A stretch of DNA of 64,000 nucleotides from the NCBI GenBank assembly GCA_025057755.1, contig JANWVC010000028.1, positions 1-64,000 on the forward strand. The letters are read 5' to 3'. Both the position numbers and the translations under genes were made by a program. The stretch comes from Limisphaera sp. Its GTDB lineage: Bacteria; Verrucomicrobiota; Verrucomicrobiia; Limisphaerales; Limisphaeraceae. Within the stretch, counting starts at the first letter, position 1. Each line of letters begins with the position of its first letter. The notes beneath the pieces are model-generated. The model was not told the DNA's origin. It saw only the letters and a program-made list of their open reading frames with translations, and made no database searches. This document shows, one piece after another, positions 35,475-45,472 of the stretch.

Positions 35475-37691
35475 TCACGGCGAGGCTGTGGCGCGCCAAT
35501 ACCGCGCCGTTGCATCGGTCATAGGAACCATTTCTGTTACCCAAAAGCCGTCAGTCGGACGGTTGGTGGCGATGGCAACCCAGCTGATCAGATCGACGGA
35601 GGTTTCCAGGACCACACGTGCGCCCGGGGAGCTCTGTACAGTCAGGACCCACGAATGACCAGTCTCGCGCCGATGGAGGTTCAAACGGGGAGCTAACAAT
35701 GGTGCGGAATCAAAGGTGAACAAACTGAGTGACAGGGGCGGGAAGGAATGGACAAAGCTTGACCCGGGCACCGCGATCGTGAAAAGGCTCAAATCTTGCG
35801 CAGCCAGCGGCGCGTTGGTGCGCGCGGCTTCGTCCTGGGGAATGCCATAAAACCGCACGGTGGCGGCGGCAGCAGGCAGAAAATCGTTCAACTGAAGTCG
35901 CCCGGCCAGTGTTAGCTCCTTTTCCTTGTTCACTACCAGGACGCTCAAGCCGCCGTTGGTAGTCCGCACCGCATGGACAGCCAACCATGGATGACTCGAC
36001 ACCGCTTCCACCACTTGATCCGACGGACGTGCAAAAAAGCTCATCAATTTGGCTGCATAGAAAACCGGATGCCGAGTGGCCGGTCCGTTGATCATGCCGA
36101 GGTCGCCATAGCTCCGCCAACCGTACAAGGTGGGATCAAAACTGCCGGTTGTGTCCGTGCCGTTCCGGAGGTCCCACCAAATGAAAGCGTTGAACTCCGT
36201 TCGCATCAATTGACCGAGACTATCTGCATAATAAAGGGCGTTCACAAGGCTGGTGGATTGGCGGCCCTGTGCGCCAGCATCGATGTTGTTTTCAGTCACT
36301 ACCAACTCGATGGCGTCGCCTTCCGGGCCGAAGAAATCACGGATTTGCTGCCGAAGATCCGCCGCGTCGCGGGCCCAGTTATCCGTGGATTGCAAGGCCA
36401 GAATGTCGCTCACGGGGCTGTGAACTGGATTTTCAGCGCTCCATTGCGGATAATGATGATGGATGAGAAAGTCCGGGCGCACCCCCAGACTCCGCAAGGT
36501 TACCAACATGCGGGGTGTCCATCCGTAGTGGGTGGTGCCCGTTCGCGGATTTACCGCCGGATGGTCGCGATAGCCGTTGTCAAATCGGTCCTGGCCCGGC
36601 ACCGCCACAACGCCTACCTTGATCGAAGAATCCACGGCTTTCATTTGGCGGATGTACTCCGCGGCGCGCACTGCGTAGGTGTAAGCATCGTGCGGTCGGG
36701 CGTTGGTGTCATACTCCCATGTGCCATAACATTCGTTGCCGATTTCCCAATATCGGATGCCGTACCCGCGGGTAATGTTGGCGTAACGAACCCAGGCGGC
36801 GGCCTCTTCAGGAGTCCCACTGCCATAGTTGACAGTGATGAAGATCTCGGCCCCCAAGTTGGTGGCCACGCTCATAAATTCTTCGAAACTGGTGTTCCAT
36901 TGCCAGGTGTTGGTGAGAGTTCGATTGGACTCCCAATGGTATTGATCCGACAACGATCCCCCCGGAAAGCGGAGGGTGGTCATACCCATTTCTCGCAACA
37001 AGCCCAATGTACGGTTCCGTTCCGTGGGATTATCGGCAAAATCGTTGTCCCAGATCACCGCATTGACGCCGAACCACCGGGGATCCACTGCCCGAAGTAC
37101 GCGTGCCGCATTGACGGTCAGGGACACTTCAGTCGGCGCCGCGCGAGGCAGCAAGGCCACTTCATCCACGTAGAACGTGCCGGAACTGCCGTTGGCCCGC
37201 AGTTGAAGGTTGATGCGATGCAAATTGGTGCTGCCAGCTTTCCCGAGCGCGCTCAATGGAACGATAAATTCGCGCCACTGCTGAGCGGTGAGAGCCGAGG
37301 GCAACACATGGGCTGGACCGGCGCCATTTCCATCCTCGGCGGTCACTTGCAAACGTTGTCCACCTGTAGCACCTCCATGAGCACGGAATACCAAACTTTC
37401 GTACCATCGCGCGTCAAAAGGTTCTCGACGAAAGGATAGTCCCGGCCATTGAGCCGCGTTACCCGTGGCGCGGATGGCAGCCGAACCTTGGTAAACCACG
37501 CCGGTTTGAAAGAGGTCGCGGTTGATCCAGCTCCAATCCTCGAAACCATTGACGAGGCGGTCCGTGTAGATGGCCAACGGCGCCTGAGCCACAGAGACTT
37601 GAGCCAGCAACATCAGGCTTCCCAGGCAAGCCCCAACGACGGCCTGGGTGAACCGAGATAAAAGAAACGCACCACTTTGTTTCATTCCCAA
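35475..37691 (-). CDS. Secreted arabinofuranosidase-like glycoside hydrolase with N-terminal binding domain
   Basis: 738 residues: signal peptide (ACLGSLMLLAQVSVAQA), a carbohydrate-binding-like jelly roll at about 40-190 (VYQGSAAIRATGN, GTFYVDEVALLP), then a clan-A TIM barrel. In the barrel, WEIGNECYG provides the acid/base Glu and VVTENNID the nucleophile Glu, the GH51/COG3534-like pattern. A beta-sandwich follows the barrel, and a C-terminal module of about 75 residues (VVLETSVDLISWVAIA with a terminal RYWRATASP) is shared with other exported proteins here. It probably removes arabinose or related pentoses from plant polysaccharide. A strong stem-loop separates it from the gene upstream. 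Confidence 0.75.
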   Translation of the reverse strand: MGMKQSGAFLLSRFTQAVVGACLGSLMLLAQVSVAQAPLAIYTDRLVNGFEDWSWINRDLFQTGVVYQGSAAIRATGNAAQWPGLSFRREPFDARWYESLVFRAHGGATGGQRLQVTAEDGNGAGPAHVLPSALTAQQWREFIVPLSALGKAGSTNLHRINLQLRANGSSGTFYVDEVALLPRAAPTEVSLTVNAARVLRAVDPRWFGVNAVIWDNDFADNPTERNRTLGLLREMGMTTLRFPGGSLSDQYHWESNRTLTNTWQWNTSFEEFMSVATNLGAEIFITVNYGSGTPEEAAAWVRYANITRGYGIRYWEIGNECYGTWEYDTNARPHDAYTYAVRAAEYIRQMKAVDSSIKVGVVAVPGQDRFDNGYRDHPAVNPRTGTTHYGWTPRMLVTLRSLGVRPDFLIHHHYPQWSAENPVHSPVSDILALQSTDNWARDAADLRQQIRDFFGPEGDAIELVVTENNIDAGAQGRQSTSLVNALYYADSLGQLMRTEFNAFIWWDLRNGTDTTGSFDPTLYGWRSYGDLGMINGPATRHPVFYAAKLMSFFARPSDQVVEAVSSHPWLAVHAVRTTNGGLSVLVVNKEKELTLAGRLQLNDFLPAAAATVRFYGIPQDEAARTNAPLAAQDLSLFTIAVPGSSFVHSFPPLSLSLFTFDSAPLLAPRLNLHRRETGHSWVLTVQSSPGARVVLETSVDLISWVAIATNRPTDGFWVTEMVPMTDATARYWRATASP

Positions 37692-37781
37692 AAAACAGGA
37701 ACGGAACTTTCGTTCGATCCGCAGGATCCCACAAGCAGATTTGATCAGGCGCGGTTTTCAGGGCCACTGCTGTGAGAAAGA

Positions 37782-37818
37782 GCACGGGACGAGAGACCGT
37801 TTCCCTCGTCCCGTGCTT
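37782..37818 (-). terminator. Terminator-like hairpin downstream of the 37846-39774 gene
   Basis: A perfect 13-bp stem (37782-37794 with 37806-37818) around an 11-base loop. On the minus strand it is followed by CTTTCTC, a short and imperfect T-rich tail. It lies 28 bases beyond the stop of the upstream minus-strand gene and before the next gene, so it most likely ends that transcript. Confidence 0.6.
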
Positions 37819-37845
37819 GTCCCTCAAGCTGGCGAGGTCTCGAGA

Positions 37846-39774
37846 TCATTGTGGCGGCCGGACGACCACTGCACTGCTAGTACCGGTCTTGGTGGGGTCG
37901 TCCGCGCTGGTGGCCGTGATTGTCCAGGCGCCTTCGTTGCCAAAATAGGCGCCGGTGAAGGTGGCCATGCCGTTGGCCATTTGCACAGGGCCGGTAGTGG
38001 TGAAGGATTGATCAGTGCTCGTCAGACTGATCATATGATTGATGCCCCGAACCTGGTAGTTGTTTGCGTCCACGGCAAGAACCACCACGTCAAACGGATT
38101 CCACACAAATTGCGTGTTGGGCGTCCCCGTCTTGCCTGCAGCTGTGCCCGGAGCATGGGTCTCGCCCGGCAATAATACCAGCAACTTGGCAAAGACCCGT
38201 TTGCCCAGGGCCAGGAAGAGTGTGGAACTCTCGGGCAAGCTCTCCCGGGTCAACAGCACCTGCCGGGCACCACCCACCGCGATTGGCGCCCCAGCCGCAA
38301 GCTCGATCCAGCCTCCAGCGGTAAGGTTGGTCCGGGCCATGACGATGGCATCTGTATCTGCCGGTAAGGTCCAGCGGAACCAGTATCGGGCAGTTTGCGG
38401 AACCACCAAGACCCCAGCAGCATTCTCCGCAGCGATGCCCCACAAGTCCGCGTTGAGACTGCCTGTGGAGAAGTCATCGTCCAATGGCGTTGATACGCCC
38501 GTGATACGGACGCGACTGAGGATCGCAGACTTACCAAGGTTAGCCAAGGAATTTGGTTGAGCCCCCACATGGACCACCATCGGCCCGGTGAAATACGGAA
38601 TCCAATCTGCAGGCAAGCTGAAGTTGGTGGAGGTGCCGCTGGGCGTGATGATGGTTACGTCGGTGTTATTGGTAAAGACCACCTGCCAGGTGCCCTCGTC
38701 AATGTCACTGGCCACCGTGGCCAACGTGCCGGCGCCCCAAAGCATGCTATTGCCGGAGCCTTGATTGGTTTTGACCATGAAACGGGCTGTGGCACCGGGG
38801 CCAGTGCCGCCCGAGATCTGCACGAACACGATGTTGGTTGCGTTCCAGTCAATGGCCGAATCGCCGGCTCCCCACGGCAAGTTATTTTGAGTTGGAGCCA
38901 AAAACATATGCACTTGGAAGCCGTTCCAACCACCCTCCGGACGACGCTTGATGGTGATGGAGTAATTCACTGGGCCGCTGGCCCCCACCCATCCATATGT
39001 ATCCCCGCGGGTGTATATGCTTTGACGCTGCCACTGGCCAGCACCGCTGGCGATGAGATTCAAGCCCCCCTCGGCGGGGTGAACCGAGACCGTCGGCGGC
39101 GGAGGCGGCGCGACAGCCGCTTGCAGGACGAGGTTGTCAATCCAGAAAGCAATGGTGTGATTCAGGTTCGCCGAAGGATCCCACCTCTTAAAAACCAGCG
39201 CCGTGGCCTGTTCAATCCCGGCCAGTTGCGGATTAATCGGCACGTTGATGCGCACCCATCGATTGGAAGCTTCCTCCGGCACGGTGATGGTGCCCAGTGA
39301 AACGAGTCGGCCGCCGTCCCAGTTGGCACTCTGGGGATGAACCATGACGCCGAGCCGGTCGCCCGAACTGTTGAACACGCTCAGCGGCATGGATGAGTTC
39401 TGGCTGTCCCACTTAAGCCAGATCTGCAAGTTGGTAAAGAGCGTGAAGTTGACTGGACGGCCATTATCCCAAGCCCAACCGCCAAAGGACCGGGCAACGA
39501 CGTACGTGTTCTGGCCGCGAATCGTGTCGGCCGTGATGTAAGCGGAACCAGAACTGGGATCACCACCGGCATCTTGAGCGGGATCCCACGTGATGGCGCC
39601 GTTGCCCCACCACGTGGCCCACCACTGAGTCGGGACCCCTGTGTCGAAGGTGTCGATCACGTAGTTCGTGTTTTGCGCTTGAAGCATCCCAGCCGATAAC
39701 AACAGGCCGGTTACGCAGAAAGTTCCCAAAAGGGTTCGTTGCATCGCTTTCATAAGAGGTCTCGCCGTCAGCAT
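37846..39774 (-). CDS. Large secreted protein with carbohydrate-binding-like and Ig-like domains
   Basis: 642 residues, or 635 if the second ATG (39753) is used. Signal peptide LLGTFCVTGLLLSAGMLQA. Domain 1 (about 40-215) resembles a carbohydrate-binding jelly roll (YVIDTFDTG, WLKWDSQNSSMPLSVFNSSGD, IAFWIDNLVLQ). A poly-Pro linker (APPPPPTVSVHP) leads to a second beta domain with many Gly/Asn/Trp residues, and the C-terminal 100 residues look Ig-like (TFTGAYFGNEGAWTITATSAD). No catalytic motif is visible. It may bind polysaccharide on the cell surface beside the arabinofuranosidase-like hydrolase. Confidence 0.6.
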   Translation of the reverse strand: MLTARPLMKAMQRTLLGTFCVTGLLLSAGMLQAQNTNYVIDTFDTGVPTQWWATWWGNGAITWDPAQDAGGDPSSGSAYITADTIRGQNTYVVARSFGGWAWDNGRPVNFTLFTNLQIWLKWDSQNSSMPLSVFNSSGDRLGVMVHPQSANWDGGRLVSLGTITVPEEASNRWVRINVPINPQLAGIEQATALVFKRWDPSANLNHTIAFWIDNLVLQAAVAPPPPPTVSVHPAEGGLNLIASGAGQWQRQSIYTRGDTYGWVGASGPVNYSITIKRRPEGGWNGFQVHMFLAPTQNNLPWGAGDSAIDWNATNIVFVQISGGTGPGATARFMVKTNQGSGNSMLWGAGTLATVASDIDEGTWQVVFTNNTDVTIITPSGTSTNFSLPADWIPYFTGPMVVHVGAQPNSLANLGKSAILSRVRITGVSTPLDDDFSTGSLNADLWGIAAENAAGVLVVPQTARYWFRWTLPADTDAIVMARTNLTAGGWIELAAGAPIAVGGARQVLLTRESLPESSTLFLALGKRVFAKLLVLLPGETHAPGTAAGKTGTPNTQFVWNPFDVVVLAVDANNYQVRGINHMISLTSTDQSFTTTGPVQMANGMATFTGAYFGNEGAWTITATSADDPTKTGTSSAVVVRPPQ

Positions 39775-40036
39775 TAGATTTCAGTGGCTCCGGCCCTGGG
39801 TGACTGCCTTCAGGCGTACCTTGGTCGCGGACACGCCCAATGTTGGCCAGCCGCCGCAGCCGAAGCCGTTGCATCACCTTCCATTTGGGTCTGTCTTGGT
39901 GCTAACGTAACACCGTACCAGCCGCTGTCATGTCCCCAATCTTCATGACAAGGCAGGTGACCCGAATCCAGCCGAAGGCGCAACGACTTGCCCAGCTTCG
40001 GTCATCCTCAGCTCTTTCGACTCAGCGAAGTTCGCG

Positions 40037-41407
40037 TCAGCGCACGCAGACAGTCTTGATGTTCACGAACTCGCGCAGGCCAAAGGTCGCCAATTCACGA
40101 CCGTAACCGGAATGTTTGATGCCGCCGAAGGGTAGGCGAGGATCGGATCGCACGTGGTCGTTTATGAAGCACATGCCCGCGTCCAAGTGTTCCCGTGCCA
40201 ACCTTTCGCCGCGGGCAATATCCCGTGTAAAAATGGCGGCGCCCAAGCCGTAAGGGCTTTGGTTGGCCAACTGAATCGCCTCTGCCTCATCCCGAGCTGG
40301 GACAATAGCCGCCACAGGTCCAAAGGTTTCCTCCTCGAACACCGGCATCCCGGGCCGGACGTTGGTTAGAACGGTGGGCGGATAAAACGCACCCGGGGTA
40401 TCCGGAATTCGTCCTCCACACAGAAGGCGGGCGCCTTGGTATACGCTGGCTTCAACCCAAGCATGAAGTTGCTCGCGCAGTTCTCGGCGGGCCAAGGGTC
40501 CCAGCTCTGTACTTTCGTCTCTTGGATTGCCCCAGCGGCGGCGCTGGATTTGTTCGACCAAGCCAGCCTCGAACTCTTTTAAAACCGATTCCAATACGAT
40601 GAAGCGCTTGGCGGCAATGCAACTTTGGCCTGAATTGATCAATCGTGCGTGGGCACAAGTTGCCGTCGCCGCCTCCAAATCAGCATCTTCCAGAACGATA
40701 TAAGGATCGCTTCCACCAAGTTCCAAAACGGTCTTCTTCAAAGCCGCCCCAGCCAGGGCCGCCACAGCCCGGCCTGCTGCAGTGCTGCCGGTGAGGGTTA
40801 TTCCTCGCACAGCCGGGTGCTGGATCACGTCATCCAACCGATCTGAGGTCAGCCAAAGCACCTGAAACACCCCCGGCGGTAGGTTGGCCGCCCGAGCCAA
40901 ATCTTCAAGGGCCGCCGCACAGCCCGGCACGTTCGAAGCGTGTTTGAGCAGAAACACATTGCCCGCGGCCAGGATTGGTGCAGCCGCGCGAAACACCTGC
41001 CAGAAAGGGAAGTTCCATGGCATGATGCCCAAGATGGGGCCGAGCGGCTCAAACGCGACATAACTGCGCGACCATTCCGTGGGCACGCGTTCGGGCTGGA
41101 GCAATGCCTCGGCTTGATCGGCATAAAACTCGCAAACCCAGGCACATTTTTCGATCTCGGCTCGGCCTTGGAGAATCGGTTTGCCCATCTCTTCGGCCAT
41201 CAAATTTGCCAATTCGTCCCGCCGGTCTCGCAATCGATCGGCCAGAGCACGCAAAGCCCCGCAGCGATCCGTCACCGGAGTCCGGCGCCAGCGACTCGAT
41301 GCGGCCGCAGCCAGGCTCAGCCGCGATTGCACTTCAGACGGGGTGTTGACCGGCACTTCTCGCAGAAGCTGGCCCGTAAACGGGTCGAAAGCTTGAAACG
41401 TGACCAT
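40037..41407 (-). CDS. NAD(P)-dependent succinate-semialdehyde dehydrogenase (aldehyde dehydrogenase)
   Basis: 456 residues from MVTFQAFDPFTGQLL at 41407. Aldehyde dehydrogenase motifs are complete: IMPWNFPFWQ (cofactor), TGSTAAGR (nucleotide loop), VLELGGSDPYIV (general base Glu229), NSGQSCIAAKR (nucleophile Cys263) and EETFGPVAAI. The short N-terminus and overall pattern fit the GabD/Sad-like branch that oxidises succinate semialdehyde to succinate. An upstream in-frame ATG at 41506 would add 33 unconserved residues. Monocistronic by its surroundings. Confidence 0.87.
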   Translation of the reverse strand: MVTFQAFDPFTGQLLREVPVNTPSEVQSRLSLAAAASSRWRRTPVTDRCGALRALADRLRDRRDELANLMAEEMGKPILQGRAEIEKCAWVCEFYADQAEALLQPERVPTEWSRSYVAFEPLGPILGIMPWNFPFWQVFRAAAPILAAGNVFLLKHASNVPGCAAALEDLARAANLPPGVFQVLWLTSDRLDDVIQHPAVRGITLTGSTAAGRAVAALAGAALKKTVLELGGSDPYIVLEDADLEAATATCAHARLINSGQSCIAAKRFIVLESVLKEFEAGLVEQIQRRRWGNPRDESTELGPLARRELREQLHAWVEASVYQGARLLCGGRIPDTPGAFYPPTVLTNVRPGMPVFEEETFGPVAAIVPARDEAEAIQLANQSPYGLGAAIFTRDIARGERLAREHLDAGMCFINDHVRSDPRLPFGGIKHSGYGRELATFGLREFVNIKTVCVR

Positions 41408-41879
41408 GGGAATAGCCTCTCTGGCCGGCAATTCTGCAAGGCCTAGATCCCTTGGACAACCCTCTCCCGAGACCGGATCGCAGGGCATGTGGAGGAAGTC
41501 TCGCAAGCGGCTTCCCCGACCTCTCGTGAAAGGCAGCAGCTGTTCCCCCTCCCCCGTGCACGGCCCAGTCCGTGCAAGCTTGCTGTGTAAACTTGGTGTT
41601 GCTCAGATCCAGGAACGCAAGACGCTGCACTGATTTAGCCTGCTCAACTTGCAACGCGCAGCCTGTCGGCTTGTCGGTATAAGTCAACTCCCCCTGTCCG
41701 AAGCCGCGTGCACTTGCATGACAAGTCACGCCCTGGGTCAAGGTTTGGAAAAGCTCACCCACTCCCCCTTCATGCATCGACCGTCAATCAGAATCGGTTT
41801 GCTCAAGAGAGCCGGTTCGAGGAGTCTTTGAACCGAAAGAGTCGAACCAGAAACGAGGCGCAAACACCCGAACACCGCT
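41408..41879. other. Divergent intergenic region of about 470 bases
   Basis: Lies between the dehydrogenase and the broken PEP-CTERM gene and should contain both promoters. I see no gene, convincing promoter, repeat or riboswitch-like structure. A short imperfect inverted repeat around GGTTCGAGGAGTC...AAGAGTCGAACC (about 41813-41856) is present but weak. Confidence 0.4.
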
Positions 41880-42888
41880 ATGACACCGATCCATTGGCTC
41901 TCTATTGGGCTGGTGCTTGCTGCGGGAGGCGTTGGTGGACAGACTTTGACCGAAGTTATCTTGCCTCGCTATGCGATTAATGGAGCAACTGTCGATCTGC
42001 GGGCGCCAACGGCGGCTCGATTGACGGTGAGCGGTCTGTTACCGAACGCGACCTACCCGGTATTACGTGTCAGGAGATACCAACATTCCCGGAGGCACCG
42101 GTGCAGGAAATTATTTTGGGATCAACAACGTGCCCAACGCAGTCGGCTATATTCAAGGCTACACCACGCAGAAGTCGCTCGGGGGAAGTCTCCTGGCCAA
42201 CAATGAGTTTGCCACGGCCAATCGGTACTCCGAATTCACCACGGACGCATCCGGTTCTTACACAGGCTGGTTTGCCTTGGTTCCCACAGCGAACGCTCGT
42301 TTCAACGTGGGCAATGAGATCCAGTTCGGTTTGATCCTGAATAATGGCGCCGGTGGCACGGGCACTGCGCACCAGTTGTACACGACGAGTACATTGCTGA
42401 TGTTGGGTCCTGGCACCAACGAAGGCGCTAATCAGGCCACCTTTTTGGTGGGCGACTCGGTGGGTGCCCCGGGTGAAACCATGGTCGTGATTTATGATAA
42501 TGTGCTCGGCGCAGGTCGTCCGGTGTGGGCTTCCTGGGTGGAACCGGATGGGATCGGAGCTGCCCCCGGTGCACTATGGACCAATCACGTCCCGGCCGGA
42601 CGTTGGGGTGCCTACGTTCCAAACGATCTCGCCAACGGCATTCGGCGTGTAGAGTATTGGGACATTGGATCCGGCAGCTTGCTCGGCGTGGCCACCGATG
42701 ACGACGGTATTTGGACGCCAATTCCGGAACCTCTATTCCTTGCGGCCAACGGCGACACCCGCTACAACGGCGGCGCCACAACTTTGATTGGGATCATCGC
42801 ACCGATTCCCGAGCCCTCCGTTCTTGCGCTTGGTTTACTCGGGCTAACCGGCTGGGTTTGTTGGCGACGGTTGCATCCGGGAGATTGA
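41880..42888 (+). pseudogene. PEP-CTERM protein gene interrupted by a single-base frameshift
   Basis: The first frame (from the ATG at 41880) encodes a signal peptide (HWLSIGLVLAAGGVGGQ) and 40 more residues up to ATYP. The second frame, readable from a GTG at 42067, continues in the same style (YYVSGDTNIPGGTGAGNYFG) for about 270 residues and ends in a PEP-CTERM sorting signal, IPEPSVLALGLLGLTGWVCW plus a basic tail. Removing one C from the CCC at about 42056-42058 joins the two frames cleanly (ATYRYYVSGDTN). The whole would be a cell-surface protein of about 335 residues with Gly/Asn-rich beta structure. Either a real recent mutation, phase-variable homopolymer, or a sequencing error. Confidence 0.7.
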
Positions 42889-43163
42889 CGTTCTATACGC
42901 CGCTTTGCGAAGAATCCGCAGTCCGGTCACCCAGGTGCATCGGGTCCGAGAGTCGTGACTCCATCCAGCCGAGCTGGTCTTGGGTCTGAAGGGTCCGGGC
43001 CTGGGAAAGGCCCAAGCTCTTTGCCGAAGCACGGCCATGATCTTGCAGGCCGTTGAGCCCAGGCTCAAGGGAGTCGGATTCATCCCAAGGTCAAGCATCG
43101 CGGACAATGCTACCAGACGGGCGGGTCTCGACGGCTCGGAAGACTGTGCTATGCTTGACAACA

Positions 43164-44387
43164 ATGACGAGTCCCGCAGCACAAGCGAACAACAAAATCA
43201 ATTTGCGCCGGCCGGACATCATGGAAGCGGTGCAGGCCCAAGTGATGTCCCACTACCGGAGCGAAGTGGTCGAACGCATCCGAGCCCGAGGGCACCAGCT
43301 TGCGGCTGGCGGTTTGACCGTCAAGCTGGCCAAGGAGTTTGGGTTCTGCTACGGGGTGGAACGAGCCATCGACCTCGCCTATGCGGCTCGCAAAGTTTTC
43401 CCGGATCGTCCGCTCTACATCCTTGGCGAGATCATTCACAACCCGGAGGTCAACGATCAGATCCGCGCCATGGGCATCAAGTTCCTGACCGGAGCCCAAA
43501 AGGACGCCTCGATGGAAGACCTCCGCCCGGGCGACATCGTCATCATTCCTGCATTTGGCACGGATGTGGCCACGCGCCGCCGGTTGGAAGAAATCGGCTG
43601 CCAGTTCGTGGATACGACCTGCGGCGACGTGATGAGTGTTTGGAAACGGGTCCGACAATATTCGCGCGAGGGGGTCACCAGCATCATCCATGGCAAAGCG
43701 TGGCATGAGGAGACGAAGGCGACCAGTTCTCAAGCACGCGCATATGGACACGGCCATTATTTGGTGGTGTACAACCTGGAAGAAACGGACTATGTCTGCC
43801 GCTACATCCTCCAGGGCGGCAACAAAGAGGAGTTCTTGCGGAAATTCGCCGGCGCCTATTCGGAAGGGTTCGATCCCGATGTACATCTACAGGCCATTGG
43901 CGTCGCCAATCAAACCACGATGCTCCGTGGCGAAACCGAAGAGGTTCAACGGCGGCTTCGCCAGGCCATGATCCAGAAGTACGGCGAAGCCAATCTCCAC
44001 TTGCATTTCCGCTATTTTGACACGATCTGTGGTGCGACCCAGGATCGCCAAGACGCCCTGGAGAAATTGTTGCAGGAACCACTGGATTTGCTGATTGTCA
44101 TCGGTGGCTACAACTCATCCAACACCTCGCATCTGGCCGAGATGGGCGAAGCGCGGTTACCGACTTACTTCATCAAGAACGCTAGTAAGTTGATTTCGCC
44201 GCAGCTCATCCGTCATTACAGTCTGCAACGGCACGAAGAGATTGAGACGCGCAACTGGTTGCCGGACGGCCCGGTCACAGTGGGCATCACTGCCGGAGCT
44301 TCCTGTCCCAACAATCTGATTGAAGACGTGATCCGGCGGCTGTTCGAATTGCGTGGTATTTCCGTGCATGAATTACTGGGCCGGTAA
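43164..44387 (+). CDS. ispH: 4-hydroxy-3-methylbut-2-enyl diphosphate reductase
   Basis: 407 residues, the long plant/cyanobacterial-type IspH. The three cluster cysteines are in GFCYGVERAI (Cys62), VDTTCGDVM and TICGATQDRQDAL. Substrate-binding motifs IHNPEVN and IVIGGYNSSNTSHLAEM are present. It makes IPP and DMAPP at the last step of the MEP isoprenoid pathway, using a 4Fe-4S cluster. I chose the ATG at 43164 because the first conserved segments follow soon after; the frame is open further upstream to 43053. Stand-alone gene, convergent with the carbonic anhydrase. Confidence 0.95.
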   Translation: MTSPAAQANNKINLRRPDIMEAVQAQVMSHYRSEVVERIRARGHQLAAGGLTVKLAKEFGFCYGVERAIDLAYAARKVFPDRPLYILGEIIHNPEVNDQIRAMGIKFLTGAQKDASMEDLRPGDIVIIPAFGTDVATRRRLEEIGCQFVDTTCGDVMSVWKRVRQYSREGVTSIIHGKAWHEETKATSSQARAYGHGHYLVVYNLEETDYVCRYILQGGNKEEFLRKFAGAYSEGFDPDVHLQAIGVANQTTMLRGETEEVQRRLRQAMIQKYGEANLHLHFRYFDTICGATQDRQDALEKLLQEPLDLLIVIGGYNSSNTSHLAEMGEARLPTYFIKNASKLISPQLIRHYSLQRHEEIETRNWLPDGPVTVGITAGASCPNNLIEDVIRRLFELRGISVHELLGR

Positions 44388-44412
44388 GGTCTAGCTAGTC
44401 TTTGCCATGGGT

Positions 44413-45303
44413 TCAGGGTTCCGGCTTCCGGGACTTGGAGAACGTCAGGGGCGGTGGCACTGGAATCACTCGGCTCGACTGTGAAGCCGCCTCGGACACC
44501 TCCTTGTGAGTTGACGGTCCGGCGCTCAGTCCGACGGCTGTTTCGGAGCGGGTCGTCTCCTGCATTGCCTGCCAGAGCTCCTCGATCGTGTTCAGTCTCG
44601 CGCCCAGCCAATCGGCTCCTTCAGCAACGAGTTGTCCAACGGGCAGGTCTGAGAACGCCCTGGAGCCAACTCGGTAATCCATCCCCTCCCGCATATCCGT
44701 GACTGTTTGGCGGGCGGTTTGCAATGTCGCCAAGGCAACTTCACCGACCGCGGGCAAAGTGTTGTAACCGTTCACCAACCAGTCCAATCGACCCGTCTGC
44801 AGGTCCACCATCAGGCCGTGGACAGGAATGCGCGGGCTAATTAGAGGACTATTACGAAGCATTTCGCAGGCTGTGTGCACGTTCTGAGGCTCGCTTCCAA
44901 ACAAAGCAAAACATTCCTGCAGGTTCTCCGGCAAACTCTCCCGTGCGATGCCCAGTGCAGCCAGTCGCTCCAACAACGCGCTGATCGTCTGACGGGCCAC
45001 ACGGCAGTCTGTGTGCCCGATCACGAGGATTTCTCTGGCGCCTTCCAAAAGACAGGCCAACGCCACCGAACGCGCCGTGGAACCCAGCGGATGGCTCACT
45101 ACGTTGCCCGCGTTGCGCACCCAAAGGAACTGCTCTTCCGGAATCCCCACTACCTCAGGCAGAAGCGGGTTCAGCCGTGCATCCGAACAAGTCAGCGCGA
45201 CAACGGGCAACGCATCGGCATGTTCGGCCAAACGTAAACCGGCCTTTTCGTCTCCGGCCAACGCCCGGTGATTTGCATCCACAATCGCTTCCACTAAGCG
45301 CAT
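44413..45303 (-). CDS. Beta-class carbonic anhydrase with C-terminal extension
   Basis: 296 residues. Zinc and active-site motifs are complete: LTCSDARL (Cys39, Asp41, Arg43), NAGNVV and VIGHTDCRVAR (His97, Cys100). This enzyme interconverts CO2 and bicarbonate in the cytoplasm. The core ends near residue 185; about 110 further residues, ending Ser/Pro-rich, are not part of the usual fold. A downstream partner (SulP transporter) is not present. Confidence 0.9.
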   Translation of the reverse strand: MRLVEAIVDANHRALAGDEKAGLRLAEHADALPVVALTCSDARLNPLLPEVVGIPEEQFLWVRNAGNVVSHPLGSTARSVALACLLEGAREILVIGHTDCRVARQTISALLERLAALGIARESLPENLQECFALFGSEPQNVHTACEMLRNSPLISPRIPVHGLMVDLQTGRLDWLVNGYNTLPAVGEVALATLQTARQTVTDMREGMDYRVGSRAFSDLPVGQLVAEGADWLGARLNTIEELWQAMQETTRSETAVGLSAGPSTHKEVSEAASQSSRVIPVPPPLTFSKSRKPEP

Positions 45304-45472
45304 GTCACCCTTGCAACCTCATGCCGCCGTCGCCATCCCGTGGCAGCGGAAGCAGGCCCCTGGCGGCCCGCGAAGCCACGGGCGGGCATCGGCAAATCTC
45401 CGCACCCTTGCGATCGCCGCAGGCAACCGAGCCAAGAGCTTGGACCGATTGACCTCAACGCGGATGGTTCAG

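Noticed and set aside
35973-37439. A 488-codon plus-strand frame
   Set aside because: Antisense to the arabinofuranosidase-like gene; composition follows from the codon bias of the real strand.
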